Below are positions 1 through 8,276 of a stretch of 37,763 nucleotides of DNA, one piece after another (the stretch's first letter is position 1; every line of letters begins with the position of its first letter). The position numbers and the translations under genes are program-made. The DNA comes from an uncultured Eubacteriales bacterium. GTDB taxonomy: Bacteria > Bacillota > Clostridia > UBA1381. The notes under the pieces were generated by a model that was not told the origin of the DNA, did not search any database, and was given only the letters and a program-made list of their open reading frames with translations. The stretch covers positions 1 to 37,763 of the forward strand of contig CAJKHT010000020.1 of the NCBI GenBank assembly GCA_905199755.1, read 5' to 3'.

Positions 1-90
1 TATTATCATTTTGGAGCCAAATTTGAGGTTTACACAAAATGAGGGACTGCCCCTTTTAATAGCCGGGCAGATATTGATATTAAAGAAAGG

Positions 91-126
91 GGCTGTTTAA
101 AAAATCAATTGACATTTTAAACAGCC
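91..126 (-). terminator. Probable terminator after the SGNH hydrolase gene
   Basis: A perfect 12-bp inverted repeat (91-102 and 115-126, arms read GGCTGTTTAAAA/TTTTAAACAGCC) with a 12-base loop. Read on the minus strand it is followed by CCTTTCTTTAA, a moderate U-tract, and lies about 100 bases past the hydrolase stop codon. A T-rich stretch (133-138) also follows on the plus strand, so it could work for a convergent gene outside the window. No gene was seen in 1-226. Confidence 0.55.
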
Positions 127-226
127 TTAGCTTTTTCAAGGGGATAGGAAAAAAGATTTGTAATACCGGCGATATGTGTTTTTGCTTCTTTTCTTGAGTT
201 CCGGAGTTTTTTAACATCCCCTTTTT

Positions 227-880
227 TTATTTTGTGAAGTCAAAGTCACACTGTCTTAGAAATTCCTTTGCCATAAGGGTTGCACCCATTTGGTTCGGGT
301 GAACTCTGTCCCATGCAATGCATGAGGAATGGCGTATTTTGCAGAAATCCTCATACATTTTCTGAAAATCAACAAAACGGCAGCCGTGCTTTTCGGCAAG
401 ACGGCGGCATATTGCGCCGTACTCGTCCATTCTTGCACGCATTTTATCCTCGCGGTTCGGCTCCATGTAATACGGTGTGAGAATAAATATTCCCTTTACC
501 GTGTCCTTTACGCGGAGTATCATTTCCTCAACGTTTTTTTCGTATTCATCGGGCTGCACCTGACAGTCAAGCATGGCAGGAGTGTCAAACTGACGCCATA
601 CATCATTTATTCCGATGCATATCGAAACCCAGTCGGGCTTAAGGCTTACAACATCTCTGTCAAAGCGTTCAAGCAAATCACGGCTTGTATTGCCGGATAT
701 TCCCGAATTTGTAATTCGTATATTAAGCTCGGGATAACCCGTTACCAGATAATTTTCAACTACTCTTACATAGCTTCTGCCCAGATTGTCGAAAAGACCT
801 TCGCCCACGGGCTGAGTGCTTCCCATATCTGTTACCGAATCTCCGGCAAATACAATTCTGTCATTATTTTCAAAAATCAT
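227..880 (-). CDS. SGNH/GDSL-family esterase or acetylhydrolase
   Basis: A single-domain SGNH hydrolase of about 217 residues that probably removes acyl or acetyl groups, perhaps from carbohydrates; the substrate cannot be read from sequence. The family blocks are visible in order: FAGDSVTDMG near the N-terminus (nucleophile Ser), a conserved Gly/Asn region ISGNTSRDLL, IGINDVW (block III Asn) and WDRVHPNQMG near the C-terminus (catalytic Asp and His). There is no signal peptide, so it should be cytoplasmic. The ATG at 880 is chosen over an upstream in-frame start at 919 because GGAGG lies at a normal distance before it and the longer form would run into the preceding cobW-like gene. It begins 14 bases after that gene's stop and is likely the last gene of the rlmB operon. 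The family assignment is firm; the role is unknown. Confidence 0.85.
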   Translation of the reverse strand: MIFENNDRIVFAGDSVTDMGSTQPVGEGLFDNLGRSYVRVVENYLVTGYPELNIRITNSGISGNTSRDLLERFDRDVVSLKPDWVSICIGINDVWRQFDTPAMLDCQVQPDEYEKNVEEMILRVKDTVKGIFILTPYYMEPNREDKMRARMDEYGAICRRLAEKHGCRFVDFQKMYEDFCKIRHSSCIAWDRVHPNQMGATLMAKEFLRQCDFDFTK

Positions 881-894
881 TTCAAATTCCTCCG

Positions 895-2196
895 TTACAG
901 TATCGGCTCGCCCAGACACTCGTCAAGGCTGTCGCATATATCGTGCTTATGCATATCCTTGCCTATGAATACAAGCTTAATCATTCTGTCGCCGGCTTTT
1001 TCGTCCCAGCCGTCCATTAGGTCGGGATTCTGCTTAAGAAATTCTTTAAGCTGCTTTTCGGTTGCGGAAGCGTACCATCTGCCGTTTTCGTACATCTGTA
1101 TCTGCTTTCCCGCCTGCTCCAGAACGTAAGACATATTGTTGTCGTCCTGCGCCCAGATTATGCCCTTGCAGCGGATAATCTCTTTGGGGAAGTCATTAAG
1201 CCATTTTTCCAGCTTGTCCATGTCAAACGGCTTGCGGCGATAGTATACGAATGAGCTTATTCCGTATTCCTCGGCTTCGCCCTCCTCCTCGTTGTGGCAG
1301 TGGTCATGGTGATGGTGGTGGTGATGATGATGTCCGTGTTCATGCTCGTCATGGTCGTGGTGATGCTCGTGCTCGTCATGGTCATGATGATGTTCATGCT
1401 CATCGTGTTCATCATGGTCGTGATGATGCTCATGCTCGTCGTCATCGTCATCGTGTTCGTTATCCTCGTTTTCAAATTCCTGTATCCAGCCTGCCGACGA
1501 TACAGCCTTGTCAAAGTCAAATTCCTTTGTGTCAAGCACATCACTCATGCTGACCTTTGCATAATTCGTCTCAATAATTTTTGCATTCGGCTGGAGTGTT
1601 TTTATAACCGCCTTGACCTTTTTTAAATCCTCAGCCGAAACCTCGTCAACCTTGTTGATTATGATTTTCGTACAGAACTCAATCTGCTGAATAAGCAGAT
1701 TTTCAATGTCCTCTTCATCGGGATTTGCCTGAAGCAGCTTGTCGCCGCCGGCAAATTCATCAACCAGTCTGCACGCATCGACAACGGTCACAACGCAGTC
1801 CAGACGGCACAGCTTGGGAAGCTTTGATGACGGGTTCGAGCCGTCAAGCATTGTGATTGTCTGAACAATCGGCATGGGCTCGCATATTCCGCTTGCCTCG
1901 ATTAACAGATAATCGAATTTTCCGCTCTGCGCAAGCTCCGCAATCTGCTTCATAAGGTCAACCTTAAGCGTGCAGCAGATACAGCCGTTTGTCAGCGGTA
2001 CAAGGCTGTCGTCCTTTTCGGTCACGACTCCGCCGTTCTGTATAAGTGACGCATCTATATTTACTTCGCCAATATCGTTTACGATAACGGCTGCCTTATA
2101 ACCCTCCTGATTGGAAAGAATATGGTTCAAAAGCGTGGTTTTTCCGGCGCCGAGGTAGCCTGTAAGAAGTGTTACCGGTAAAATTTTGTTTTTCAT
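895..2196 (-). CDS. CobW/COG0523-family GTPase with His-rich metal-binding region
   Basis: A metal-chaperone-type G3E GTPase of about 433 residues. Visible motifs: Walker A GYLGAGKTT (residues 13-21), the family metal-binding motif GCICCTL (71-77), the guanine-specificity motif NKVD (181-184) and a C-terminal CobW_C domain (about 314-405). Residues 247-302 form an extreme His/Asp/Glu-rich stretch with about 30 histidines built on a repeated EHEHHHDHD unit. COG0523 proteins deliver or sense metals, often zinc, and GTP hydrolysis drives transfer; zinc, nickel or cobalt are all possible here. The ATG at 2196 is preferred to a GTG at 2205 because AAAGGA sits too close to the GTG. It lies 37 bases after the PFL gene and just before the SGNH hydrolase, suggesting cotranscription. 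No Zur-type operator was recognised in the short gap. Confidence 0.9.
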   Translation of the reverse strand: MKNKILPVTLLTGYLGAGKTTLLNHILSNQEGYKAAVIVNDIGEVNIDASLIQNGGVVTEKDDSLVPLTNGCICCTLKVDLMKQIAELAQSGKFDYLLIEASGICEPMPIVQTITMLDGSNPSSKLPKLCRLDCVVTVVDACRLVDEFAGGDKLLQANPDEEDIENLLIQQIEFCTKIIINKVDEVSAEDLKKVKAVIKTLQPNAKIIETNYAKVSMSDVLDTKEFDFDKAVSSAGWIQEFENEDNEHDDDDDEHEHHHDHDEHDEHEHHHDHDEHEHHHDHDEHEHGHHHHHHHHHDHCHNEEEGEAEEYGISSFVYYRRKPFDMDKLEKWLNDFPKEIIRCKGIIWAQDDNNMSYVLEQAGKQIQMYENGRWYASATEKQLKEFLKQNPDLMDGWDEKAGDRMIKLVFIGKDMHKHDICDSLDECLGEPIL

Positions 2197-2233
2197 GTAT
2201 ATCACATTCCTTTCTGTAAGTACATGTTACAGT

Positions 2234-3601
2234 TTAGTTTTTTAAGCTTTGCAGCGGAGCGGGTATTCTGCCGCCTCTGCCGATAAATGCTTCGCTTGAA
2301 TATTTTTTAACGGGCATTACGGGGCCTGTGCCGAGAAGCCCGCCGAATTCGACAATATCGCCCTCTTTCGTACCCGGAGCCGGGATAACGCGTACAGCGG
2401 TGGTTTTTGAGTTTACCATACCGATAGCCGCCTCATCGGCAATGATTGCGGAAATCGTTGCCGCGGAGGTATCGCCCGGTATTACAATCATGTCGAGACC
2501 TACCGAGCATACGCATGTCATGGCTTCAAGCTTTTCAATTGAAAGTGCGCCCGACTTTGCCGCGGCAATCATGCCTGCGTCCTCGCTTACGGGAATAAAT
2601 GCGCCCGAAAGTCCGCCGACATAGCCGGAAGCCATTATGCCGCCTTTTTTAACCGCATCGTTAAGGAGTGCGAGTGCGGCGGTGGTACCGTGGGTACCGC
2701 ACTGTTCAAGTCCCATTTCTTCAAGAATATATGCAACGCTGTCGCCTACCGCCGGGGTAGGGGCAAGCGATAAGTCCACTATACCGAAAGGAACATTGAG
2801 CCGCTTTGAAGCCTCCATTGCGACAAGCTGTCCCATTCTTGTTATCTTAAATGCCGTTTTCTTAATCGTTTCCGCAACCTGACCGAAATCACAGCCGCGC
2901 ACCTTTTCAAGAGCACATTTTACAACTCCCGGACCGGATACACCGACATTTATAACACATTCTCCCTCTCCCTCGCCGTGGAAAGCGCCTGCCATGAACG
3001 GATTATCCTCAACGGCATTGCAGAATATTACAAGCTTGGCGCATGCAAAGCCCTGTGTGTCTTTGGTGAGCTCTGCCGCATGCTTTACGATTTCTCCTGC
3101 CTGTTTTACCGCGTCCATGTTAATTCCGGCTCTTGTCGAGCCTACGTTTATGCTTGAACATACCAAATCGGTTGATGCAAGCGCCTCGGGAATTGACGAT
3201 ATAAGTATTCTTTCACCGTTCGTATAACCCTTATGCACCAAAGCGGAATATCCGCCTATAAAGTTTACACCACATTCCTTTGCCGCTTTGTCGAGAGTTT
3301 TTGCAATTCTTACGCATTTATCTATGTTGGGTGAATCGAGTGCATCTATAAGCGTTGAAATCGGTGTAACCGAAATACGCTTGTTGATTATGGGAATACC
3401 GAATTGATTTTCTATATCCTCGCCCGTCTTTACGAGATTTTTTGCATATGAAACGATTTTCTCGTACACCTTATCGCAAACCTCGTCAATATCGGGGCCT
3501 GCGCAGCTTTTTAAGGAAATACCCATTGTTATTGTTCTTATGTCAAGGTTTTCCTTGTCTATCATGTCGATTGTTTCGATTATTTCAAAAGGATTTATCA
3601 A
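2234..3601 (-). CDS. PFL-family protein, UPF0210 (DUF711)
   Basis: A 455-residue protein of the UPF0210/DUF711 family, resembling pyruvate-formate-lyase-like folds; its biochemical function is not established. Full length for the family, with the usual opening (EIIETIDMIDKENLDIRTITMG) represented here by EIIETIDMI and LDIRTITMGISL. The start is TTG at 3601: GGGGG lies at a good distance upstream and the family N-terminus would be lost from any internal ATG. The gene follows the small ACT-domain gene by 12 bases. That ACT-UPF0237/UPF0210 pair is a conserved arrangement in Firmicutes (for example SP_0238/SP_0239 of pneumococcus), which implies a shared function, perhaps amino-acid-responsive regulation. 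The pairing is known; the regulatory idea is inference. Confidence 0.9.
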   Translation of the reverse strand: MINPFEIIETIDMIDKENLDIRTITMGISLKSCAGPDIDEVCDKVYEKIVSYAKNLVKTGEDIENQFGIPIINKRISVTPISTLIDALDSPNIDKCVRIAKTLDKAAKECGVNFIGGYSALVHKGYTNGERILISSIPEALASTDLVCSSINVGSTRAGINMDAVKQAGEIVKHAAELTKDTQGFACAKLVIFCNAVEDNPFMAGAFHGEGEGECVINVGVSGPGVVKCALEKVRGCDFGQVAETIKKTAFKITRMGQLVAMEASKRLNVPFGIVDLSLAPTPAVGDSVAYILEEMGLEQCGTHGTTAALALLNDAVKKGGIMASGYVGGLSGAFIPVSEDAGMIAAAKSGALSIEKLEAMTCVCSVGLDMIVIPGDTSAATISAIIADEAAIGMVNSKTTAVRVIPAPGTKEGDIVEFGGLLGTGPVMPVKKYSSEAFIGRGGRIPAPLQSLKN

Positions 3602-3613
3602 TTTTCTTTCCCC

Positions 3614-3883
3614 CTATATACGGTGCATCGAGGTAAATATTTCCTCTCTCTGCACGTGAATTGAAAGCCCCATTTCTTCTGCCGTGACATTGAGCTTGTC
3701 CGTGATTTCCTGAATTGAGGTTTCGGAGCTTCTGAAGTCCACAAGCATTATCATTGTGAACATATCCTCCATTATTGTCTGTGAAATATCCTGTATATTA
3801 ATGCCGTTTTCGTACAATGCAGTGCTTACCCGTGCGATAATGCCCGTTCTGTCCTTGCCGACAACCGTTACTATTGCTTTCAT
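3614..3883 (-). CDS. ACT-domain protein, UPF0237 family
   Basis: An 89-residue stand-alone ACT domain of the GcvR/UPF0237 type. The pattern MKAIVTVVGKDRTGIIARVS, then GINIQDISQT, is the classic beta-alpha-beta start of ACT domains, which bind small ligands such as amino acids at dimer interfaces. The start is the ATG at 3883, with GGAG six bases upstream; a longer reading from 3910 lacks a ribosome site. It precedes the PFL/UPF0210 gene by 12 bases and follows rlmB by 33 bases, so it is probably cotranscribed with both. A role as ligand sensor for its UPF0210 partner is plausible but not shown. Confidence 0.9.
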   Translation of the reverse strand: MKAIVTVVGKDRTGIIARVSTALYENGINIQDISQTIMEDMFTMIMLVDFRSSETSIQEITDKLNVTAEEMGLSIHVQREEIFTSMHRI

Positions 3884-3916
3884 ATCTGACTCCGTTTCCG
3901 CCGTATTCACGGCATT

Positions 3917-4651
3917 TTAAATTTCTTTTCTCTGTCTTAACGCTTCGTACATTATAACTCCGGCAGCCACGGAAGCATTAAGCGAATTTATTTCGCCGTA
4001 CATGGGAATACTTGCGATGAAATCGCATTTCTCACGTACAAGGCGGCTTATGCCGCTGCCCTCACTGCCGATAACTATTCCCAGTGCGCCCTTTAAATCG
4101 GTCTTGCGCATATCATAGCCGTCCATATCCGCGCCTGCAATCCACAAGCCTTTTTTCTTAAGATAGTCTATTGTATCGGAAATATTTGTGACCTTTGCTA
4201 CGCCCGTATATTCCACCGCTCCGGCAGAGGTTTTTACCGCCGCACTGTTCAGTCCCGCACTGCCGCGCTTGGGTATGATTACTCCGTGTACTCCGGCGCA
4301 GTTTGCGGTTCTTATGATTGCGCCGAGATTGTGCGGATCCGTGATTTTGTCGCATATAATCACGAACGGCGGCTCGTTTTTCTGCTCCGCTCTTTTCAGA
4401 ATGTCGTCAACGCTTATATAGCCGTATTCGCTTACAAACGCAATAACACCCTGGTGGTTTGCACCCTCCGCAAGTGTGTCGAGCTTTGTTTTCTCCGTTT
4501 CCTGTATTATAATTCCGGCTTCCTTTGCCTTTTTCACAACCGAAACAACGGAACCCTCGTATCTGCCTTTTTTAATAAGTATCTTGTCAATCGTGCGCCC
4601 TGCCTTTATGGCTTCAAGCACAGGATTTCTGCCTATGATTTTATCCTCCAT
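3917..4651 (-). CDS. rlmB: 23S rRNA (guanosine-2'-O-)-methyltransferase, RlmB/TrmH family
   Basis: A SpoU/TrmH-family SPOUT methyltransferase of 244 residues that uses S-adenosylmethionine to methylate a ribose in RNA, most likely G2251 of 23S rRNA. The N-terminal substrate-binding domain (IIGRNPVLEAI at residues 5-15) is followed by the knotted catalytic domain with the three motifs NLGAIIRTA, IGSEGSGISRLV and SLNASVAAGVIMYEAL. The ATG at 4651 has GGGAG five bases upstream and gives the normal family start; an upstream in-frame start at 4672 would fall inside the preceding terminator hairpin. It is the first gene of the run rlmB-ACT-PFL-CobW-hydrolase. Family membership is certain; the exact target nucleotide is inferred from RlmB resemblance. 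Confidence 0.92.
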   Translation of the reverse strand: MEDKIIGRNPVLEAIKAGRTIDKILIKKGRYEGSVVSVVKKAKEAGIIIQETEKTKLDTLAEGANHQGVIAFVSEYGYISVDDILKRAEQKNEPPFVIICDKITDPHNLGAIIRTANCAGVHGVIIPKRGSAGLNSAAVKTSAGAVEYTGVAKVTNISDTIDYLKKKGLWIAGADMDGYDMRKTDLKGALGIVIGSEGSGISRLVREKCDFIASIPMYGEINSLNASVAAGVIMYEALRQRKEI

Positions 4652-4670
4652 CTTATCTCCCTTATGCCAC

Positions 4671-4698
4671 AAAAGGGCGGCTGCAAAAACAGCGCCCT
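4671..4698 (-). terminator. Rho-independent terminator after lysC
   Basis: Inverted repeat AGGGC-G-GCTG / CAGC-GCCCT (4674-4683 and 4690-4698) with one bulged base and a CAAAAA loop. On the minus strand it is followed by TTTTG. It lies 20 bases past the lysC stop and just before the rlmB ribosome site, so it separates the amino-acid genes from the rlmB operon. Confidence 0.75.
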
Positions 4699-4717
4699 CT
4701 TTATGTTTTATCTCGGA

Positions 4718-5926
4718 TTATTTACGAAAAAACTTATCGTGGATAGCCGCAACAGCCGCCTCCGCGTCTTTTCTGTCAACCAGAACGGAAATCTTTATTT
4801 CCGATGTGGCAATCATATTTATGTTGATGTGTGCATTGTAAAGCGCCTCAAACATTGATGATGCAACACCCGAATTGTTTACCATGCCGGCACCTACGAT
4901 AGATACCTTTGAAACATCTGCCGTTGACTTGATTTCGCGCGCCTTTATAATATTGTTTTTCTTTTCAAGAAGCTCGAGAACCGTCGGCAAATCGCTTTCC
5001 TTTACGGTAAAGCTTATATCCTTGCTTATGCCGTCGCCGATTGACTGAATTATAAGGTCAACGCTTATGCCGTTTTCAGCCAGCATACTGAATACGCTGA
5101 ACGCTTTCCCCGGAGTGTCCTCCACGCCGCACAAAGCGATTCTTGCCACATCATTATCCCTTGTTACTCCTCTTACAAGCATCTTTTCCACTTGAGCTAC
5201 CTCCTCAACATATGTTCCTTCATTATTGTTCAGACTTGATTTAACCGCTAATTTTACATTGTATTTCTTTGCCATTTCAACACTCCTGTTGTGCAGAACG
5301 TTTGCACCCAAGGACGCAAGCTCCAGCATTTCGTCATATGAAATTTCATCAAGCTTGAATGCGTCCGGCACTATTCTCGGGTCGGTTGTGTACACTCCGT
5401 CAACATCGGTGTATATCTCGCATACATCGGCATGAAGCGCCGCCGCAAGAGCAACCGCCGACGTGTCGGAGCCGCCTCTGCCGAGAGTTGTTATATCATC
5501 ATACTTATTCATACCCTGGAATCCGGCAACAATTACTATTCTCTTTTTGTCAAGCTCGGACTTTATTCTTTCGGCATCAATTCTCTTTATTCTCGCATTG
5601 CCGTAGTGTGTATCCGTTATCATGCCTGCCTGCCAGCCTGTCAGTGAAATAACGGGGTAGCCGAGTTTTTCTATTGCCATTGCCAGGAGTGAAATTGAAA
5701 TCTGCTCTCCCGTTGAGAGGAGCATGTCAAGCTCACGCTTTGATGCGTGAGGATTAATCTCCAATCCTTTTTCTATCAGCTCATCGGTTGTGTCACCCTG
5801 TGCCGATACCGCAACAACCACATTATTCCCTGCCTTGTAGGCATCCGTTATACGTCTTGCAACGTTCATAACGCGCTCTGCGTTCTTGACGGAAGTACCG
5901 CCGTATTTCTGTACAATAAGTCCCAT
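4718..5926 (-). CDS. lysC: Aspartate kinase
   Basis: A monofunctional aspartokinase of 402 residues, the usual length of the LysC-alpha type. It phosphorylates aspartate with ATP, the first step towards lysine, threonine and methionine. Seen directly: KYGGTSV (residues 7-13), the GRGGSDTSAVALAAAL substrate/nucleotide region, and tandem C-terminal ACT domains (DTPGKAFSVFSMLAENGISVDLI and VSIVGAGMVNNSGVASSMFEAL) that normally mediate feedback inhibition. ATG at 5926 is preceded by GGAGG. It lies 92 bases after thrB on the same strand, consistent with a hom-thrB-lysC transcription unit, though a separate promoter in the AT-rich gap is possible. An internal in-frame start for a separate beta subunit, as in Bacillus LysC, was not evaluated. 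Confidence 0.95.
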   Translation of the reverse strand: MGLIVQKYGGTSVKNAERVMNVARRITDAYKAGNNVVVAVSAQGDTTDELIEKGLEINPHASKRELDMLLSTGEQISISLLAMAIEKLGYPVISLTGWQAGMITDTHYGNARIKRIDAERIKSELDKKRIVIVAGFQGMNKYDDITTLGRGGSDTSAVALAAALHADVCEIYTDVDGVYTTDPRIVPDAFKLDEISYDEMLELASLGANVLHNRSVEMAKKYNVKLAVKSSLNNNEGTYVEEVAQVEKMLVRGVTRDNDVARIALCGVEDTPGKAFSVFSMLAENGISVDLIIQSIGDGISKDISFTVKESDLPTVLELLEKKNNIIKAREIKSTADVSKVSIVGAGMVNNSGVASSMFEALYNAHININMIATSEIKISVLVDRKDAEAAVAAIHDKFFRK

Positions 5927-6018
5927 TTTTCTACCTCCATAATTATATTCGATAAGGGCTGAACCCCGTCATTGCTTTATTATATATAATACGTCCGGAC
6001 ATTTTATATTGTGCCGCA

Positions 6019-6915
6019 TTAATCTGTCTGCGACAAAACCGCCCCCACATTATCGACCGATAATATACGGCATGTCCATTCGTGCGAATTTTCCTTAAAA
6101 AACCGATGCATTTTACCGTTAAATTCCGTACCGCTTTCAACAATCGAGATTATTGTCGGTCCGGAACCGCTTAAATATGTTGCCAATGCACCTGCCTCGT
6201 AGGTTTTTTCAAAAATCTCATCAAAGCCGTCAATATAGCTTTTACGGTAATTCTGATGCATTTTATCCCTTACGGCTTCCTTTAAAAGCTCCGTTTTTCC
6301 GCTGACCAGCGCCGACTGAAACAATGATGCGTGCGCAATGTTGAATACCGCATCGCGGAACGGTACGGTTTCGGGAAGAACCTCTCTCGATTTTTTCGTT
6401 GCCACAAAATAATCGGGAATCATGACCGCGAATTTCATTTTCGGGTTTATTTTCGAGCTGCATGTTATCGCATGCTCCCCGTCAAACACAGATGCGCAAA
6501 AGCCGCCGTAAAGCGCCGGTGCGGCATTATCGGGGTGTCCCTCCATCTGCGATGCAAGGTCGAGAATTTTTCCGTAGTCAAGCTTTCGCCCGATGATTGC
6601 GTTTGCCGCAAGCATGCCGCCTATTATGCAGGCGCTGCTGCTGCCAAGACCGCGCGTCATCGGAATGTCGCTGTCCTGCGTTATGCGTATGCCGCGCGCT
6701 TTGTAATCCGTATACTCAAACACATTCATCATTGCCTTGTATATCAGATTATTTTCGTCCTTCGGAACGAAATTCTGCGCATTGAGCGTGTTTATTTCCA
6801 GTCCCTCGTTAATTTCCTCAATTTCAAATCTGCTGTACAGATTAAGCGCAACACCGAGAGTATCAAAGCCGGCTCCCATATTTGCACTCGATGCCGGGAT
6901 TTTTACTTTAATCAT
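6019..6915 (-). CDS. thrB: Homoserine kinase
   Basis: A GHMP-superfamily kinase of 298 residues that converts homoserine to O-phosphohomoserine with ATP. The N-terminus IPASSANMGAGFDTLGVAL is typical of ThrB, the ATP-binding loop RGLGSSSA is at residues 88-95, and the C-terminal GSGPTIISIV motif is intact. ATG at 6915 overlaps the 3' end of hom by 8 bases, so the two are translationally coupled. Its product is the substrate of threonine synthase, whose gene (thrC) is not in the window. Confidence 0.95.
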   Translation of the reverse strand: MIKVKIPASSANMGAGFDTLGVALNLYSRFEIEEINEGLEINTLNAQNFVPKDENNLIYKAMMNVFEYTDYKARGIRITQDSDIPMTRGLGSSSACIIGGMLAANAIIGRKLDYGKILDLASQMEGHPDNAAPALYGGFCASVFDGEHAITCSSKINPKMKFAVMIPDYFVATKKSREVLPETVPFRDAVFNIAHASLFQSALVSGKTELLKEAVRDKMHQNYRKSYIDGFDEIFEKTYEAGALATYLSGSGPTIISIVESGTEFNGKMHRFFKENSHEWTCRILSVDNVGAVLSQTD

Positions 6916-8122
6916 CTGCCAGCACCCTTATGCATGAAATTACTCCCGAAAGCTTTTTAAGCTTTTCTTCCTTTTCGCTGCCCGTAAGCAGGGGAGTGAT
7001 AAATACCGTTTCGTTGTCTGAAATATTATCCGCAAATTCCGCTGCGCCGAATACGTCAAGAACCTCCTTGTCCGACCCGGTGCATCTTACAAAATACTTA
7101 AAGCTCTTGTCATCGGCAGATGCAGCACTGTCTGCGGTTTTCTTCCATATAATCTTTTTGCTTCTTTCAAAGTGCTTTATGCTGTCAACTATATCCGCAA
7201 CAACAGCCGATGCCGTCGGCAGCTTGCCTGCGCCCTTTCCGTAAAACATTACGTTGCCCACACAGTCGCCCGTTACCATTATTGCGTTATATACTCCGTC
7301 CACACCCGAAAGCGGGGATGTGTTCGGAACGAGCATGGGGCTTACTACGGCATAGGTCTTGCCGTTATCCAAAAATTCGGCATATCCGATAAGCTTGATT
7401 ACGCTGTTCATCTGGGAGGCGCTTTTTACATCCTCAAGGGTTATTTCGGTTATACCCTCTGTTTCTATATCGTTGTAATCAACATTTTTTCCGGAGGCGA
7501 GCGATGCAAGAATTGCAATCTTTCTGCATGCATCGTAACCCTCAACGTCGGCTGCCGGGTTTTTCTCGGCATAGCCCTTTGCCTGTGCTTCGCTTAAAGC
7601 GGTGTCAAAGGTTTTTCCGTCCCTTATCATCTGATTTAATATATAATTTGTCGTACCGTTAAGTATTCCCGCAATTTTTTTAATATTATTCGCGGTAAGG
7701 CACTGATGCATAGGTCTTATTATAGGAATACCGCCGCCCACGCTTGCCTCAAAGAAATAGTTTACGTTCTTTTCGGCCGCAAGCTCCAGAAGCTCTGCGC
7801 CGTATGTCGCAACAAGCTCCTTGTTCGACGTTACAACGCTCTTGCCTGCCGCCAAAAGACTTTTTGTAAATTCATATGCCGGGTGCAGTCCGCCCATAAC
7901 CTCTGCGGCAACAGTCACCTCATCATCATTCAAAATATCATTGAAATCCTTTGTGAAAAGCTCCTTTTCAGGGTGATCGTCAAAGTCGCGTATGTCAAGT
8001 ATATATTTAATCTCAACAGGCTCTCCGTTTGTGTTGCGGCAAAGCTTATCCGCATTCTTTTTGATAATATCGTAGACACCGCCGCCCACAGTACCATAAC
8101 CCATTATTGCAATTTTCGCCAT
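6908..8122 (-). CDS. hom: Homoserine dehydrogenase
   Basis: Reduces aspartate semialdehyde to homoserine with NAD(P)H. The 404-residue protein opens with the Rossmann motif GYGTVGGGV (residues 8-16). The catalytic/substrate region is present (FFEASVGGGIPIIRPM, GILNGTTNYIL, AKGYAEKNPAADVEGYDACRK in part). The last roughly 75 residues (from FKYFVRCTG) look like a divergent ACT domain, giving an intermediate length between ACT-lacking and classic 430-residue forms. GGGAGG precedes the ATG. It is the first gene of hom-thrB and has its own likely promoter at 8175-8203. No riboswitch or T-box is visible in the 154-base upstream gap. Confidence 0.95.
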   Translation of the reverse strand: MAKIAIMGYGTVGGGVYDIIKKNADKLCRNTNGEPVEIKYILDIRDFDDHPEKELFTKDFNDILNDDEVTVAAEVMGGLHPAYEFTKSLLAAGKSVVTSNKELVATYGAELLELAAEKNVNYFFEASVGGGIPIIRPMHQCLTANNIKKIAGILNGTTNYILNQMIRDGKTFDTALSEAQAKGYAEKNPAADVEGYDACRKIAILASLASGKNVDYNDIETEGITEITLEDVKSASQMNSVIKLIGYAEFLDNGKTYAVVSPMLVPNTSPLSGVDGVYNAIMVTGDCVGNVMFYGKGAGKLPTASAVVADIVDSIKHFERSKKIIWKKTADSAASADDKSFKYFVRCTGSDKEVLDVFGAAEFADNISDNETVFITPLLTGSEKEEKLKKLSGVISCIRVLADD

Positions 8123-8174
8123 TCTCTGCGCCTCCCTGAATTAATATGTAGAAAAAACTATACTATAATCAAAT

Positions 8175-8203
8175 ATATTATCATATTTTATATTTAAAGT
8201 CAA
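8175..8203 (-). promoter_or_regulatory. Likely sigma-A promoter for hom-thrB
   Basis: On the minus strand, TTGACT (8198-8203) and TAATAT (8175-8180) are separated by exactly 17 bases. The -10 box is weak but the region is very AT-rich and lies about 50 bases before the hom start codon. Confidence 0.5.
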
Positions 8204-8276
8204 TATCCCGAATAACAAAACTGTCTCGCATAACCCGTGGTTTTTTTGTATATTTTTAGGGTTAAACGGGGATTTT

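Noticed and set aside
329..1129. 266-codon plus-strand ORF crossing the hydrolase and CobW genes
   Set aside because: It overlaps two well-supported genes in antisense, has no family features and no ribosome site.
1300..1456. CRISPR-like repeat array
   Set aside because: The repeats are codon repeats of a His-rich protein, not repeat-spacer units, and no cas gene is present.
1251..1553. Long plus-strand ORFs opposite the His-rich part of the CobW gene
   Set aside because: They are low-complexity reverse readings of the His/Asp codon repeats, with no ribosome site.
4718..8122. Complete threonine operon
   Set aside because: lysC, thrB and hom are present but thrC and asd are not in the window, so only part of the pathway can be claimed.
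8123..8276. T-box or riboswitch upstream of hom, or lysine riboswitch before lysC
   Set aside because: The gaps (154 and 92 bases) are too short or lack any conserved core or terminator-antiterminator pair.
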